Of a stretch of DNA of 64,000 nucleotides, positions 1 to 7,138 are shown in pieces. Each line of letters opens with the position of its first letter. The stretch's first letter is position 1. The notes under the pieces were generated by a model. It was not told where the DNA came from. It was given only the letters and a program-made list of their open reading frames with translations, and ran no database searches. The translations under genes and the position numbers were made by a program. The DNA is from Hyphomicrobiales bacterium (GTDB taxonomy: Bacteria; Pseudomonadota; Alphaproteobacteria; Rhizobiales; Rhizobiaceae): the NCBI GenBank assembly GCA_900471815.1, contig UICE01000003.1, positions 519,558-583,557 of the forward strand, in the 5' to 3' direction.

Positions 1-1539
1 GGCAGCAAGGCTACCGTCGATCACGCCATCTTCGGAAATTATTCCAGACAGATACATCTCCGCAACGACTTCAATAATGGCCGAGCCGCAAATGCCGGTA
101 ATACCGCTTGCCGCCACAGCGTCATCAAAGCCCGGCTCGTCGGACCATTGTTCTGTGCCGATCACCCGGAAGCGAGGCTCCAGAGTTACGGGATCTATGC
201 GAACCCTCTCAATGGCGCCGGGTGCTGCACGCTGACCACCAGAAATTTCTGCACCTTCAAAGGCCGGACCAGTCGGCGATGAGGCGGCAACTGTACGATG
301 ACGATTTCCCAGAACGATCTCGGCATTGGTGCCAACGTCAACCAGCAACATCATCTCTTCTTGGCGATGCGGGCCCTCCGCCAGAGTGGCGGCTGCAGCA
401 TCAGCGCCAACGTGCCCAGCGATACATGGCAGCATGTAAACACGGGTTCCGAGATTCATCGGAAGGCCAATGTCAGATGATTTGAGATGCACAGCGCCTG
501 AAACCGCCAGCGCAAATGGCGCTCCACCTAGCTCTGTCGGATCAATGCCGAGGAAAAGATGGTGCATGATCGGATTACCGACGAAAACTGCATCGAGAAT
601 ATCTTCGCGGGCAACTCCGCCTTCGGCGCAGACCCTGTCGATCAGTTCATTTATCGCCCCACGAACGGCGGTGGTCATGCCTTCGCGTCCGTCCGGATTC
701 ATCATGACATATGAGACGCGGCTCATCAGGTCTTCGCCGAAGCGGATTTGCGGATTGGACGTGCCCGCCGATGCGATGGTACGAACTGAAAGAAGCGACG
801 ACAGATGCATGGCAATCGTCGTGGAGCCTATATCACAAGCAATGCCATAGGCTTCATTCTTGAGGCCAGGCCACAAGCCGATCATGGTTGGGCGGGATGT
901 CTCTTCATCATGGTGGATAGCGGCAGTGACGCCCCATTCGCCCTTGCGAAGTATCTTCTGAACATCGGCGAGAAGATAGGTGTCGACGTCTATATTGTGA
1001 AAGCCCCATTCCTTTTCGAGCGCAGCCTTCAGTCGGTCTAGATCGCCAAGCGGTTTGTGCATGTCGGGCTCTTCAACCTCGACATAGCACATGCGGATAG
1101 CGGGATTACGCTCGATCACGCGTGTGTCGACGTCTTTGCGTACGACCTGTGCATTGACTTGAACGTCTTGCGGAACGTCGACAACAAGATCGCCAAGGAT
1201 TGTCGCCGAACAGGACAGGCGCCTGCCTTGTTTCAGGTCCCGCTTTTCCGCGTATCGTTGCTCTTTGGCGCCAAATTCCGAAATATGATCGTTGGAGGAG
1301 GTAATGCCATGTTTGGCAAAGCGGCCCTCCTGTACTTCGACCTGACAACGGCCGCAAATACCGCGACCGCCACAAACACTTTCGACATATACGCCGAGAG
1401 TACGTGCTGCATCGAGGATAGGAGTGCCAACTGCAAAGCGACCACGCTTTCCTGAAGGCATGAAAAGCACGAGTGCTTCTCTGGCGGAGCTTTCAGGTGT
1501 TTTAACGGGTGCGTTCAAGATCGGTACTCCAAAACTCAT
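1..1539 (-). CDS. RamA/RACo-type corrinoid reductive activator (2Fe-2S + ASKHA/DUF4445), 3' partial
   Basis: 513 codons are visible; the C-terminus lies beyond the left edge. The N-terminal domain is a plant-type 2Fe-2S ferredoxin with Cys56, Cys62 and Cys65 in VCGGRGICGRC and the fourth ligand at Cys110 (RLSCSAT). The rest is the ASKHA/DUF4445 domain, starting with the phosphate-binding motif DIGSTT at 236-241. Proteins of this build (RACo, RamA) use ATP to return an inactivated Co(II) corrinoid protein to Co(I), the repair step every corrinoid methyl-transfer system needs. It is the fourth gene of an operon with a pterin methyltransferase and a MetF-like reductase, and a corrinoid protein lies nearby, so that role is a strong inference. 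The ATG at 1539 is the only start upstream of the ferredoxin domain; the Shine-Dalgarno-like run before it lies inside a hairpin. Family call is firm; the exact partner is inferred. Confidence 0.88.
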   Translation of the reverse strand, partial: MSFGVPILNAPVKTPESSAREALVLFMPSGKRGRFAVGTPILDAARTLGVYVESVCGGRGICGRCQVEVQEGRFAKHGITSSNDHISEFGAKEQRYAEKRDLKQGRRLSCSATILGDLVVDVPQDVQVNAQVVRKDVDTRVIERNPAIRMCYVEVEEPDMHKPLGDLDRLKAALEKEWGFHNIDVDTYLLADVQKILRKGEWGVTAAIHHDEETSRPTMIGLWPGLKNEAYGIACDIGSTTIAMHLSSLLSVRTIASAGTSNPQIRFGEDLMSRVSYVMMNPDGREGMTTAVRGAINELIDRVCAEGGVAREDILDAVFVGNPIMHHLFLGIDPTELGGAPFALAVSGAVHLKSSDIGLPMNLGTRVYMLPCIAGHVGADAAAATLAEGPHRQEEMMLLVDVGTNAEIVLGNRHRTVAASSPTGPAFEGAEISGGQRAAPGAIERVRIDPVTLEPRFRVIGTEQWSDEPGFDDAVAASGITGICGSAIIEVVAEMYLSGIISEDGVIDGSLAA

Positions 1540-1540
1540 T

Positions 1541-1569
1541 AGGTGGAGGGCAGGGTGTAGCCTCCACCT
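1541..1569 (-). promoter_or_regulatory. Intergenic hairpin placing an anti-Shine-Dalgarno arm beside the activator start codon
   Basis: A perfect 9-bp inverted repeat lies between the stop of the pterin methyltransferase (1603) and the start of the activator (1539). In the mRNA sense the first arm is AGGTGGAGG, an excellent Shine-Dalgarno sequence, and the second arm CCTCCACCT ends one base before the ATG, with an 11-base loop. Folded, the ribosome-binding sequence is masked. No other Shine-Dalgarno sequence precedes this ATG. It could lower or regulate translation of the activator relative to the genes before it; it has no U-run to act as a terminator. The regulatory role is inference. Confidence 0.55.
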
Positions 1570-1602
1570 ATCTATGCCGGGCCGAGCGTCTGACGCAAAC
1601 GG

Positions 1603-2565
1603 CTAGCTTGCGACGCCGCGTCGCGCATCTCGTCCACCACGGCGACGACCGCCACCGGATGAATCGGCAGGGACAGAAATTCCTGCTGTTGCACCTGCCG
1701 CTGCTGGCTGATGGTCACGGTATTTTTTGATCCAATAGGTGCAATTGGCATCAGTGCCGTTGAGAACATTGGCAGCGTGCACCGCTTCCATCTCCTGTGG
1801 GCGGCAGGGATTCATAATGGCCGACGTCATCCCAGCGCCGATGACCATTGGAATGAAACCGGCATTGATGCCATGACGATGCGGTAAACCGAACGAAATG
1901 TTTGACAGGCCGCAAGTGGTATTTACCTTGAGTTCTTCCCGCAGGCGGCGAAGCAGGGCAAATACCTGACGTCCCGCATCGCCGAGGGCTCCGATGGGCA
2001 TGACCAGCGGATCGACAACAATGTCGTGGGCGGGAATGCCGAAATCAGCGGCACGTTGAACGATCTTCTTGGCAACCGCAAAGCGAACGTCCGGATCCAT
2101 GGAAATGCCGGTCTCGTCGTTCGAGATGGCAACGACCGGGACATTATATTTCTTTATAAGCGGAAGAATTGCTTCTAGTTTTTCCTCTTCACCGGTTACT
2201 GAATTCACCAATGGACGACCTTTGGCAACACGCAGTGCAGCTTCGATAGCTGCCGTAACCGAACTGTCTATGGAAAGCGGCACGTCAACCAGATTCTGTA
2301 CGATCTCAAGTGTCTTGACCAGAAGATCAGGCTCCGTAGCATTCGGATCCACCGCTGTTACCCCGGCATTCACATCCAACATGGTTGCGCCAGCGGCCAC
2401 CTGTTCCAGTGCATCCCTGATGACAGTATCGAAGTTTCCAGCCACCATCTCTGCGGCAAGCTTCTTGCGCCCGGTAGGGTTGATCCGCTCGCCGATTACG
2501 CAAAAAGGCTGATCGAAACCTATGATGATCTCTCTGGTTGCCGAGGCAACGATCGTACGGGTCAT
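1603..2565 (-). CDS. Methyltetrahydrofolate:corrinoid methyltransferase, pterin-binding (DHPS-like) domain
   Basis: This 320-residue protein has the pterin-binding TIM-barrel signatures of the AcsE/MtrH/MetH-pterin group: GERINPTGRK at 25-34, MLDVNAG at 62-68, LSIDSS at 97-102 and LVNSVTGEE at 119-127. It is not a biosynthetic dihydropteroate synthase, because the neighbours are a MetF-like reductase, a corrinoid activator and, close by, a corrinoid protein and two MttB proteins. The expected reaction is methyl exchange between the corrinoid protein and tetrahydrofolate, passing substrate methyl groups to folate. The last 24 residues (297-320) form a Gly/Arg-rich tail (GGGRRRGGRDARRG) outside the catalytic barrel; similar tails occur on both MttB proteins and the betaine-homocysteine methyltransferase. 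An AAGGA sequence six bases before the ATG supports the start. The reaction direction is inferred. Confidence 0.87.
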   Translation of the reverse strand: MTRTIVASATREIIIGFDQPFCVIGERINPTGRKKLAAEMVAGNFDTVIRDALEQVAAGATMLDVNAGVTAVDPNATEPDLLVKTLEIVQNLVDVPLSIDSSVTAAIEAALRVAKGRPLVNSVTGEEEKLEAILPLIKKYNVPVVAISNDETGISMDPDVRFAVAKKIVQRAADFGIPAHDIVVDPLVMPIGALGDAGRQVFALLRRLREELKVNTTCGLSNISFGLPHRHGINAGFIPMVIGAGMTSAIMNPCRPQEMEAVHAANVLNGTDANCTYWIKKYRDHQPAAAGATAGISVPADSSGGGRRRGGRDARRGVAS

Positions 2566-2575
2566 GCAGAAATCC

Positions 2576-3478
2576 TTAATTGGCCGCTGAGTTGACTGCT
2601 AGGTAGGGTGTAGCGTTCAAGTTCCATGAACCACGATCAACCAGCCATTCGGATGATTTCTTCAGGCCACCAAACGGAAACACGTGTATCTGCTTGATCG
2701 CGGATGCCGGATTGGCAATCGCGTGCTGCTCGATTGGGCCAACTACACCCTCCGGAGAATGGCTTGTCGCGAGCGCAGTTAGCGAAAGCGCATTCTTCTT
2801 CAAGAAGCTGATTGAATTACCTACACCACACATTGCAGCATATTTAATCAGCGTTGTGATTTTTGCGGGGCCTGCGACGCCCAGATGGACTGGCAAATCC
2901 ACGTCATGCTCGCGCAGCGATTCCGAATAACGGATAAAGCGATCAGCATCAAAACCGAACTGGGTGACTACCCGAATACGAGCACCGGTGCGTTCACCGA
3001 AATTCTTCTTGAGGCGAAGCGCCTCCAAAGCAACAGCTTCGGAAAACTCAGGGCTTCCTTCCGGATGACCGGCAACACCCATTTCCGTAATGCCATATTT
3101 ATCAAAAAAGCCGGTTTCAAGAACCTGCATTGTGGAAGAAAATTCACCGGCCTGACGCTCAAGACCACCGCCAATGACGAGGACATCTGTAACGCCAGCT
3201 TCCTGCGCAGCGCGTTGAATGCGGGTTTCCAAGGCAGCTTTTGTCGAAAGGCGACGCGAAGCGAAATGTGGAACAGGCTTATATCCAAGATCATGAACGC
3301 GCTTTGCAGCCGCTGTGAGCGTATCAACGCTATCGCTGCCCATGTCAGTGATATAAACACGCGTACCCGTCGGGAAAAGGCCCGGAAGGTCTTGGGATTC
3401 GATAGCCTGGCGCGCTGCGACTTCGATTGATGCTGCGATTTTTGTCATTGGCTTCGCTCTCAATTCATGAATTGTCAT
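2576..3478 (-). CDS. Methylenetetrahydrofolate reductase family protein (MetF-like)
   Basis: About 300 residues with the MTHFR TIM-barrel pattern: VLVIGGG near residue 101 and GVAGHPEGSP near 134-143, matching the AG(Y/H)PEGHP loop of MetF. Length fits bacterial MetF. Sitting in an operon with a pterin methyltransferase and a corrinoid activator, it probably oxidises methyl-THF to methylene-THF so that demethylated carbon can enter C1 metabolism, rather than making methyl-THF for methionine. The longest frame begins at a GTG at 3484; I prefer the ATG at 3478, behind AGGCAGGTGG. Either start overlaps the end of the preceding small gene, which suggests translational coupling. Next to housekeeping MetF the similarity looks moderate, so this may be a dedicated paralogue. 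Confidence 0.85.
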   Translation of the reverse strand: MTIHELRAKPMTKIAASIEVAARQAIESQDLPGLFPTGTRVYITDMGSDSVDTLTAAAKRVHDLGYKPVPHFASRRLSTKAALETRIQRAAQEAGVTDVLVIGGGLERQAGEFSSTMQVLETGFFDKYGITEMGVAGHPEGSPEFSEAVALEALRLKKNFGERTGARIRVVTQFGFDADRFIRYSESLREHDVDLPVHLGVAGPAKITTLIKYAAMCGVGNSISFLKKNALSLTALATSHSPEGVVGPIEQHAIANPASAIKQIHVFPFGGLKKSSEWLVDRGSWNLNATPYLAVNSAAN

Positions 3479-3767
3479 GTCCACCTGCCTTTACAAGCGC
3501 CACAAGGCGTTCCCGGTCATAATCATTGTCAATACGGGCGAGGGCCGTATCAGCCTCAGTTTCAAGATCGTCACTGACAGGCACCGGCGTGCCGCGACGC
3601 CATTCGGCCAGATAAGCGTCAGAATCTTTGGCACCTATGCGCATCGCGCACATGTCGATAGCTTCAGTAAAACGAATGGGGAGTTCACGCTTTGCTGCCT
3701 GGCGGCCTTTTTTGACGGTCACTTGGGCGGGTATATCCCGCCAATAAACGACAATGAGATCAGCCAT
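3465..3767 (-). CDS. Small conserved protein of the alphaproteobacterial 'virulence factor' family
   Basis: A 100-residue soluble protein without signal peptide or membrane segment, beginning MADLIVVYWRDIPAQV. The opening and length match a small conserved alphaproteobacterial family usually annotated only as 'virulence factor'. That name says nothing about biochemistry. It is the first gene of the operon that continues with the MetF-like reductase, the pterin methyltransferase and the activator, overlapping the next gene by about 14-20 bases. That position argues for a role in corrinoid or folate methyl transfer. A GGAGGACC sequence eight bases before the ATG supports the start. Function unknown; the family call is from memory. 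Confidence 0.75.
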   Translation of the reverse strand: MADLIVVYWRDIPAQVTVKKGRQAAKRELPIRFTEAIDMCAMRIGAKDSDAYLAEWRRGTPVPVSDDLETEADTALARIDNDYDRERLVALVKAGGHDNS

Positions 3768-3845
3768 GCAAAAGGTCCTCCGACAACGTTCCTTGTGCCG
3801 GAAAATATTGGGCTAAGCTAGCTATCTCACGACGCACGGGCACTC

Positions 3846-3880
3846 AAATGCGACGTACCGTGGTGCTATTTTTGCGACAA
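3846..3880 (-). promoter_or_regulatory. Pair of GTCGCA half-sites upstream of the folate/corrinoid operon
   Basis: Two copies of TGCGAC (3849-3854 and 3873-3878), GTCGCA in the direction of the minus-strand operon, lie 24 bp apart about 80-110 bases before the first gene. The same core recurs before mttC/mttB (6989), bmt (10577) and proX (20931 as CGCGAC, 21272). TGTCGC is also the half-site core described for ArgR-type AraC regulators in Pseudomonas, relatives of the betaine regulator GbdR. Its use here is inference; no AraC regulator is encoded in the window. Confidence 0.45.
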
Positions 3881-3886
3881 CTTATT

Positions 3887-4609
3887 TTAGAAGGGCCAAA
3901 AACTTGCTGCATAGGTAATAACGCTGGCAGCGACGAAGGCAAAACCAGCGACAATCGCAATTGAGACAACACCTATTGTAAGCCCTGCAAACAATAGTCG
4001 CCCATCGCGTTCACATAAGGCAATTCCGATAATTGCAGTTGCGAGCGCTGGGAGCCAGTTTGAAAGCGGCATCGGCAATACGACTGACATGCCGAGAATG
4101 GTAGTAAAAGCACCGAGCAAGCGGTCGCCTTGTTTCCGACCGAACGGCCAGTTGCGCGGCTTTATAAAGCGCTCCAGCCATTGGAGTCTGGGCACGATCT
4201 TGTCGGAAACCTGCCTGAAACGTTCAGGCGAAATTGACTTTGTGCGCAGAAAAGAGGGCAGCCAAACGGAATCCCGTCCCATGACCATTTGAACCGACAC
4301 AAGCACAAGGGGGATACCTGTGATTATTCCAGTGCCAGGGGGCAGTGGCAGCAGGTTCAAGATGGCAAAGAACGTCAACAGCGCAGCAAAACTGCGATCT
4401 GTAAATGCATCCTCCAGTTCGGTGAATGAAACAGGAGCGGTAACGGAAAGAGATAAATCCTTGAAAACCTGAGAGAGAGGCCGCGGATCGTTGTCCGCTT
4501 GCATCTCTTCTATGTGGTCCTCAGGACTTGGTTTATGGTTTGCTTGAGTAGCAGTCATGTTCTCGTCTTGCTTGTGCTTTCGACGCATATGGCGTGAGCT
4601 TGGTGACAT
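3887..4609 (-). CDS. Exopolysaccharide synthesis ExoD family membrane protein
   Basis: A 240-residue protein with a polar N-terminus of about 60 residues followed by the ExoD domain: the hydrophobic stretch LLPLPPGTG.. near residue 100, a cytosolic charged loop, and two to three more hydrophobic segments to the C-terminus. ExoD family members are inner-membrane proteins linked to exopolysaccharide production and alkaline tolerance in rhizobia. Three starts are possible (4609, 4587, 4558); the one at 4558 has the better purine-rich leader, which would remove 17 residues. The gene follows a DUF4893 gene on the same strand with a short gap. No link to the methyl-transfer genes on either side is evident. 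Family call is good, physiological role unknown. Confidence 0.8.
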   Translation of the reverse strand: MSPSSRHMRRKHKQDENMTATQANHKPSPEDHIEEMQADNDPRPLSQVFKDLSLSVTAPVSFTELEDAFTDRSFAALLTFFAILNLLPLPPGTGIITGIPLVLVSVQMVMGRDSVWLPSFLRTKSISPERFRQVSDKIVPRLQWLERFIKPRNWPFGRKQGDRLLGAFTTILGMSVVLPMPLSNWLPALATAIIGIALCERDGRLLFAGLTIGVVSIAIVAGFAFVAASVITYAASFWPF

Positions 4610-4626
4610 TGCAATGACGAAAGGGC

Positions 4627-5202
4627 TTAACGTTTTAATTCCAGAACATCCAAAATTGACTCGAGCGCTGGTGAGGGAAACTCAATCCGGAACGAATTCG
4701 TTGACATTCGGTAGGCATAACCTACCTCGTCAGTATCAGCGCCAGAACCATATTTTTTCGGCTTTTCACCAGCAATAAAGCCACTTCCCAAATAGATCAG
4801 CCTTGTGTCACTACCAGTGAAGAAGCGACCTTTGGTACGCTGCGATCCGCTTATCTTTTCCAGCATCCAACCGGATCCATCATCGGTGACACGACATTTG
4901 AACCAGCTGTAAATTACCAGCGGCGTGGTTTTCCCAAGCTTTATTGTGCGGCATTGCCAGTTGCCGGTCATGTCAAAATTCTCACCAAATCCGAGAGTGG
5001 GCGCGGCAATAATATCGTTGAGTTTGGCTATATCTGCCGGTTCCCCGCCTTTTCTTGCTTCGCTCAACGCCTGCGCTTTGGTTGTTTCATGCGAGGCGAG
5101 ACGAACTTTGTCTGAAGCCGTGATAATTTTGTTGATGGTCCCATCCGCAAAAGCAGAATGTGCGATGCAGATCAGAAGAACTGTCAAAATGGGAAATCGC
5201 AT
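4627..5202 (-). CDS. DUF4893 domain-containing secreted protein
   Basis: A 191-residue protein with a short signal peptide (MRFPILTVLLICIAHSAFA, cleavage after residue 19 likely) and then a soluble domain containing GNWQCRTIK and a late IYLGSGFIAGEKP segment, which I recognise as the DUF4893 family of alphaproteobacteria. Members are predicted periplasmic and have no assigned function. Two cysteines in the mature part (NWQCRT and WFKCRV) could form a disulfide. It is followed on the same strand by the ExoD-family gene, with which it may be cotranscribed. Family assignment is from recognition of length and motifs, not a search. Confidence 0.72.
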   Translation of the reverse strand: MRFPILTVLLICIAHSAFADGTINKIITASDKVRLASHETTKAQALSEARKGGEPADIAKLNDIIAAPTLGFGENFDMTGNWQCRTIKLGKTTPLVIYSWFKCRVTDDGSGWMLEKISGSQRTKGRFFTGSDTRLIYLGSGFIAGEKPKKYGSGADTDEVGYAYRMSTNSFRIEFPSPALESILDVLELKR

Positions 5203-5271
5203 GGAAAATTCCTGTTGGAATCAGAAAACAAAGAGAAATTAAACTCGCTGACATTGGGGGAGGCAAGCCGT

Positions 5272-5895
5272 TCAGTGACCGGCTGCCGCCTTCAGCGCAG
5301 GTACCAGGTCGCCATAGCCGGTAAGCCGACGCTCGTAAGCCAATCCCAAGAACTCTGCGGCTTTTTCAGCTTTTACGCTCAGTTCCGGATTGTCTGTTTG
5401 TGCCATATAGACCATCTTCTTGTAGTTGCCGAAATAGATGTCCCGCAATTCCGGATGGCGATCCAATCCCAAGGGTTTGACCATGAAGGCGTCAAAATGG
5501 CGGGCAAGAAAATCTGTCATGAAAAATGATGTCATGTCATCATCCCATTGTGCGGCAAAGAGGTCGTTACCCGCATAGAATGAAAAGCAGTGAGGGCCAG
5601 CAATCCGTTCCACACCGTGCTTTTCGCATACCTGATCCAGTAAACCGCCCGTTCCGCAGTCAGCATAACCTATGAAGATGTTTGTTATACCTTCGGCCTT
5701 GGCTTTTTGAATAGCTTGGTCAACAGATGGCGCTATTCTGTCAGGGTAGTGGTGATACTCCGCCGGAAGGCATATCAACTGTAAATGATCGAGGCCAAAC
5801 TGTTCGCGAATGGCAAGCACTTCGCGTGCAATCATTCCGCAAGCAATGACCCGTACAGGCTCCGGTTGAATTGTGTGGTTTCGGCTAACATTCAT
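5272..5895 (-). CDS. DUF1638 domain-containing protein
   Basis: A 207-residue soluble protein with the DUF1638 hallmarks: an early IACGMIAREV strand, YADCGTGGLLD in the middle and GPHCFSFYAG around residues 100-110. Three conserved cysteines (in ACGM, DCGT, HCFS) could bind a metal or a thiol substrate. The biochemical role of DUF1638 is not established. The gene lies 5' of the entericidin-like gene and close to the corrinoid protein; my recollection is that DUF1638 genes often sit near corrinoid methyltransferases, which suggests a link with methyl-group or cobalt chemistry. That is guilt by association only. It is separated from the DUF4893 gene by about 70 bases. Confidence 0.8.
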   Translation of the reverse strand: MNVSRNHTIQPEPVRVIACGMIAREVLAIREQFGLDHLQLICLPAEYHHYPDRIAPSVDQAIQKAKAEGITNIFIGYADCGTGGLLDQVCEKHGVERIAGPHCFSFYAGNDLFAAQWDDDMTSFFMTDFLARHFDAFMVKPLGLDRHPELRDIYFGNYKKMVYMAQTDNPELSVKAEKAAEFLGLAYERRLTGYGDLVPALKAAAGH

Positions 5896-5963
5896 GGAAC
5901 CGATGTTGCTCCATCGCGTTATGCGAACGTTGGATTTAATTTATCAGAACGGGAGACATTTCC

Positions 5964-6119
5964 ATGAAACTATCACACTTTGCTCCGATTGCAGCTATTC
6001 TTGCTGTAGTTACACTAGCGGGCTGCGCAAATACCATTCGGGGCGTGGGTGCCGATGCCGCAAATACTGTAAATGCAACTCAGAACGCAGGCCACCGCGT
6101 TGCAAATTCTGCTCAATAA
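5964..6119 (+). CDS. Entericidin A/B family small lipoprotein
   Basis: A 51-residue ORF with a lipoprotein signal: positively charged start, hydrophobic stretch, and lipobox LAGC with the modified cysteine at residue 21, followed by CANTIRGVGADA. The mature part is about 30 small and polar residues, typical of entericidin-like lipoproteins of Rhizobiales. The leader contains GGGAGA six bases or so before the ATG, and a GC-rich hairpin follows the stop, so it forms a complete single-gene unit. Entericidins are small outer-membrane-associated lipoproteins, in Enterobacteria linked to a stationary-phase toxin-antidote pair; in Rhizobiales the role is unknown. Confidence 0.82.
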   Translation: MKLSHFAPIAAILAVVTLAGCANTIRGVGADAANTVNATQNAGHRVANSAQ

Positions 6120-6121
6120 TT

Positions 6122-6148
6122 AAAGCGCCAATATGGCGCTTTCTCCCA
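6122..6148 (+). terminator. Rho-independent terminator after the entericidin-like gene
   Basis: AAAGCGCC and GGCGCTTT form a perfect 8-bp stem around a 5-base loop, beginning three bases after the TAA, with a short mixed T-run (TTTCTCCCATTTT) afterwards. Good position, modest T tract. Confidence 0.65.
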
Positions 6149-6194
6149 TTTTACTGAGAACGAGCGGCTGCATTATCATGCGGCCGTTTCGTAA

Positions 6195-6893
6195 TTATGC
6201 GCCCGACATCTGATTATGTTTGCGCTTCATGTATGATTTCGCAGTTTCAACGGCAACGGCCGCATCGCGGCAATAGGCATCCGCGCCGACTGCTTTGCCG
6301 AACTCTTCATTAAGCGGTGCACCGCCGACGAGTATCACATAGTCGTCCCGAATGCCTTTTTCCTTCATCGTGTCGATGACGACCTTCATATACGGCATTG
6401 TCGTGGTCAAAAGCGCCGACATGCCAAGGATATCGGGTTTGTGCTCTTCAATGGCCGCCAGATAATTTTCAACGGGATTATTGATGCCCAGGTCAATCAC
6501 ATCAAACCCTGCGCCTTCCATCATCATGCCAACGAGATTCTTGCCAATGTCATGAATGTCACCCTTAACAGTGCCAATTACCAGCTTGCCCTGCTTGGGC
6601 GCGCCGGTTGCAGCAAGGAGAGGGCGGAGGATGAACATGCCTGCTTTCATCGCATTGGCTGACAGCAAAACTTCCGGCACGAAGAGGATACCATCGCGGA
6701 AATCTTCGCCGACGATACGCATTCCCTCCACCAGCGCTTCAGTTAGGACCCTATAGGGCACCCAACCGCGTTCAAGCAGAATGTTTGTGCCTTCTTCGAT
6801 CTCTTCCTTGAGGCCGTCATACAGATCATCGTGCATTTGCTCGACGAGTTCTTCGTCTGAAAGCTCCGAAAGAATGATTTCATCGTCGGCCAT
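6195..6893 (-). CDS. Corrinoid protein, MttC/MtaC-like methyl carrier
   Basis: A 232-residue two-domain protein: an N-terminal helical B12-binding cap (about 10-95) and a Rossmann-like cobalamin-binding domain with the base-off signature DIHDIG (Asp112, His114, Gly117), followed by GAGFDVIDLGIN and a C-terminal GGAPLNEEF motif. This matches MttC, MtbC, MtaC and the cobalamin module of MetH. It carries the corrinoid that takes a methyl group from an MttB enzyme and hands it to the pterin methyltransferase. It is the only corrinoid protein seen here, so it probably serves both MttB proteins. The first 35 residues are strikingly acidic, in contrast to the Arg/Gly tails of its likely partners. 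It diverges from the first mttB gene across a 245-base control region. Confidence 0.93.
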   Translation of the reverse strand: MADDEIILSELSDEELVEQMHDDLYDGLKEEIEEGTNILLERGWVPYRVLTEALVEGMRIVGEDFRDGILFVPEVLLSANAMKAGMFILRPLLAATGAPKQGKLVIGTVKGDIHDIGKNLVGMMMEGAGFDVIDLGINNPVENYLAAIEEHKPDILGMSALLTTTMPYMKVVIDTMKEKGIRDDYVILVGGAPLNEEFGKAVGADAYCRDAAVAVETAKSYMKRKHNQMSGA

Positions 6894-6985
6894 TTCTATG
6901 CTTCCTTTCGCGCCTCATGCAGATGTGAACAAGGGTTCTGGCGTTTCTCTATCATATCGGGCAAGTTGCTGAAAACACATTGCTT

Positions 6986-7015
6986 AAATGCGACCTCGTA
7001 AATGACGAAAACGAC
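6986..7015. promoter_or_regulatory. Control region between mttC-like and mttB-like genes with TGCGAC motif
   Basis: The 245-base gap 6894-7138 must contain divergent promoters for the corrinoid protein and the first MttB gene. It holds AAATGCGAC at 6986-6994, the same nonamer as at 3846, and a weaker AACGAC 21 bp further on (7010-7015), the spacing expected for a direct-repeat site of an AraC-type dimer. The rest shows no ORF or strong hairpin. The regulator is not identified. Confidence 0.42.
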
Positions 7016-7138
7016 TGTTGGTTGTCTCCGATGCGCCACCGGGTGCCGCACACGGAAACGCTCTTGCAGGCTATGCGGTTAGGATTTGGTCTGTTGAAGG
7101 AAAAGCCTGCGCTCACGAAGCGCTGAGGAGATAAGAAA

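Noticed and set aside
108-1445. Several plus-strand ORFs at the left edge
   Set aside because: They are antisense to the reductive activator, whose minus-strand frame is open to the edge and contains the ferredoxin and ASKHA motifs.
3465-3767. A role in pathogenesis for the 'virulence factor' protein
   Set aside because: The name is inherited; its operon context is C1 metabolism and no virulence gene is near.
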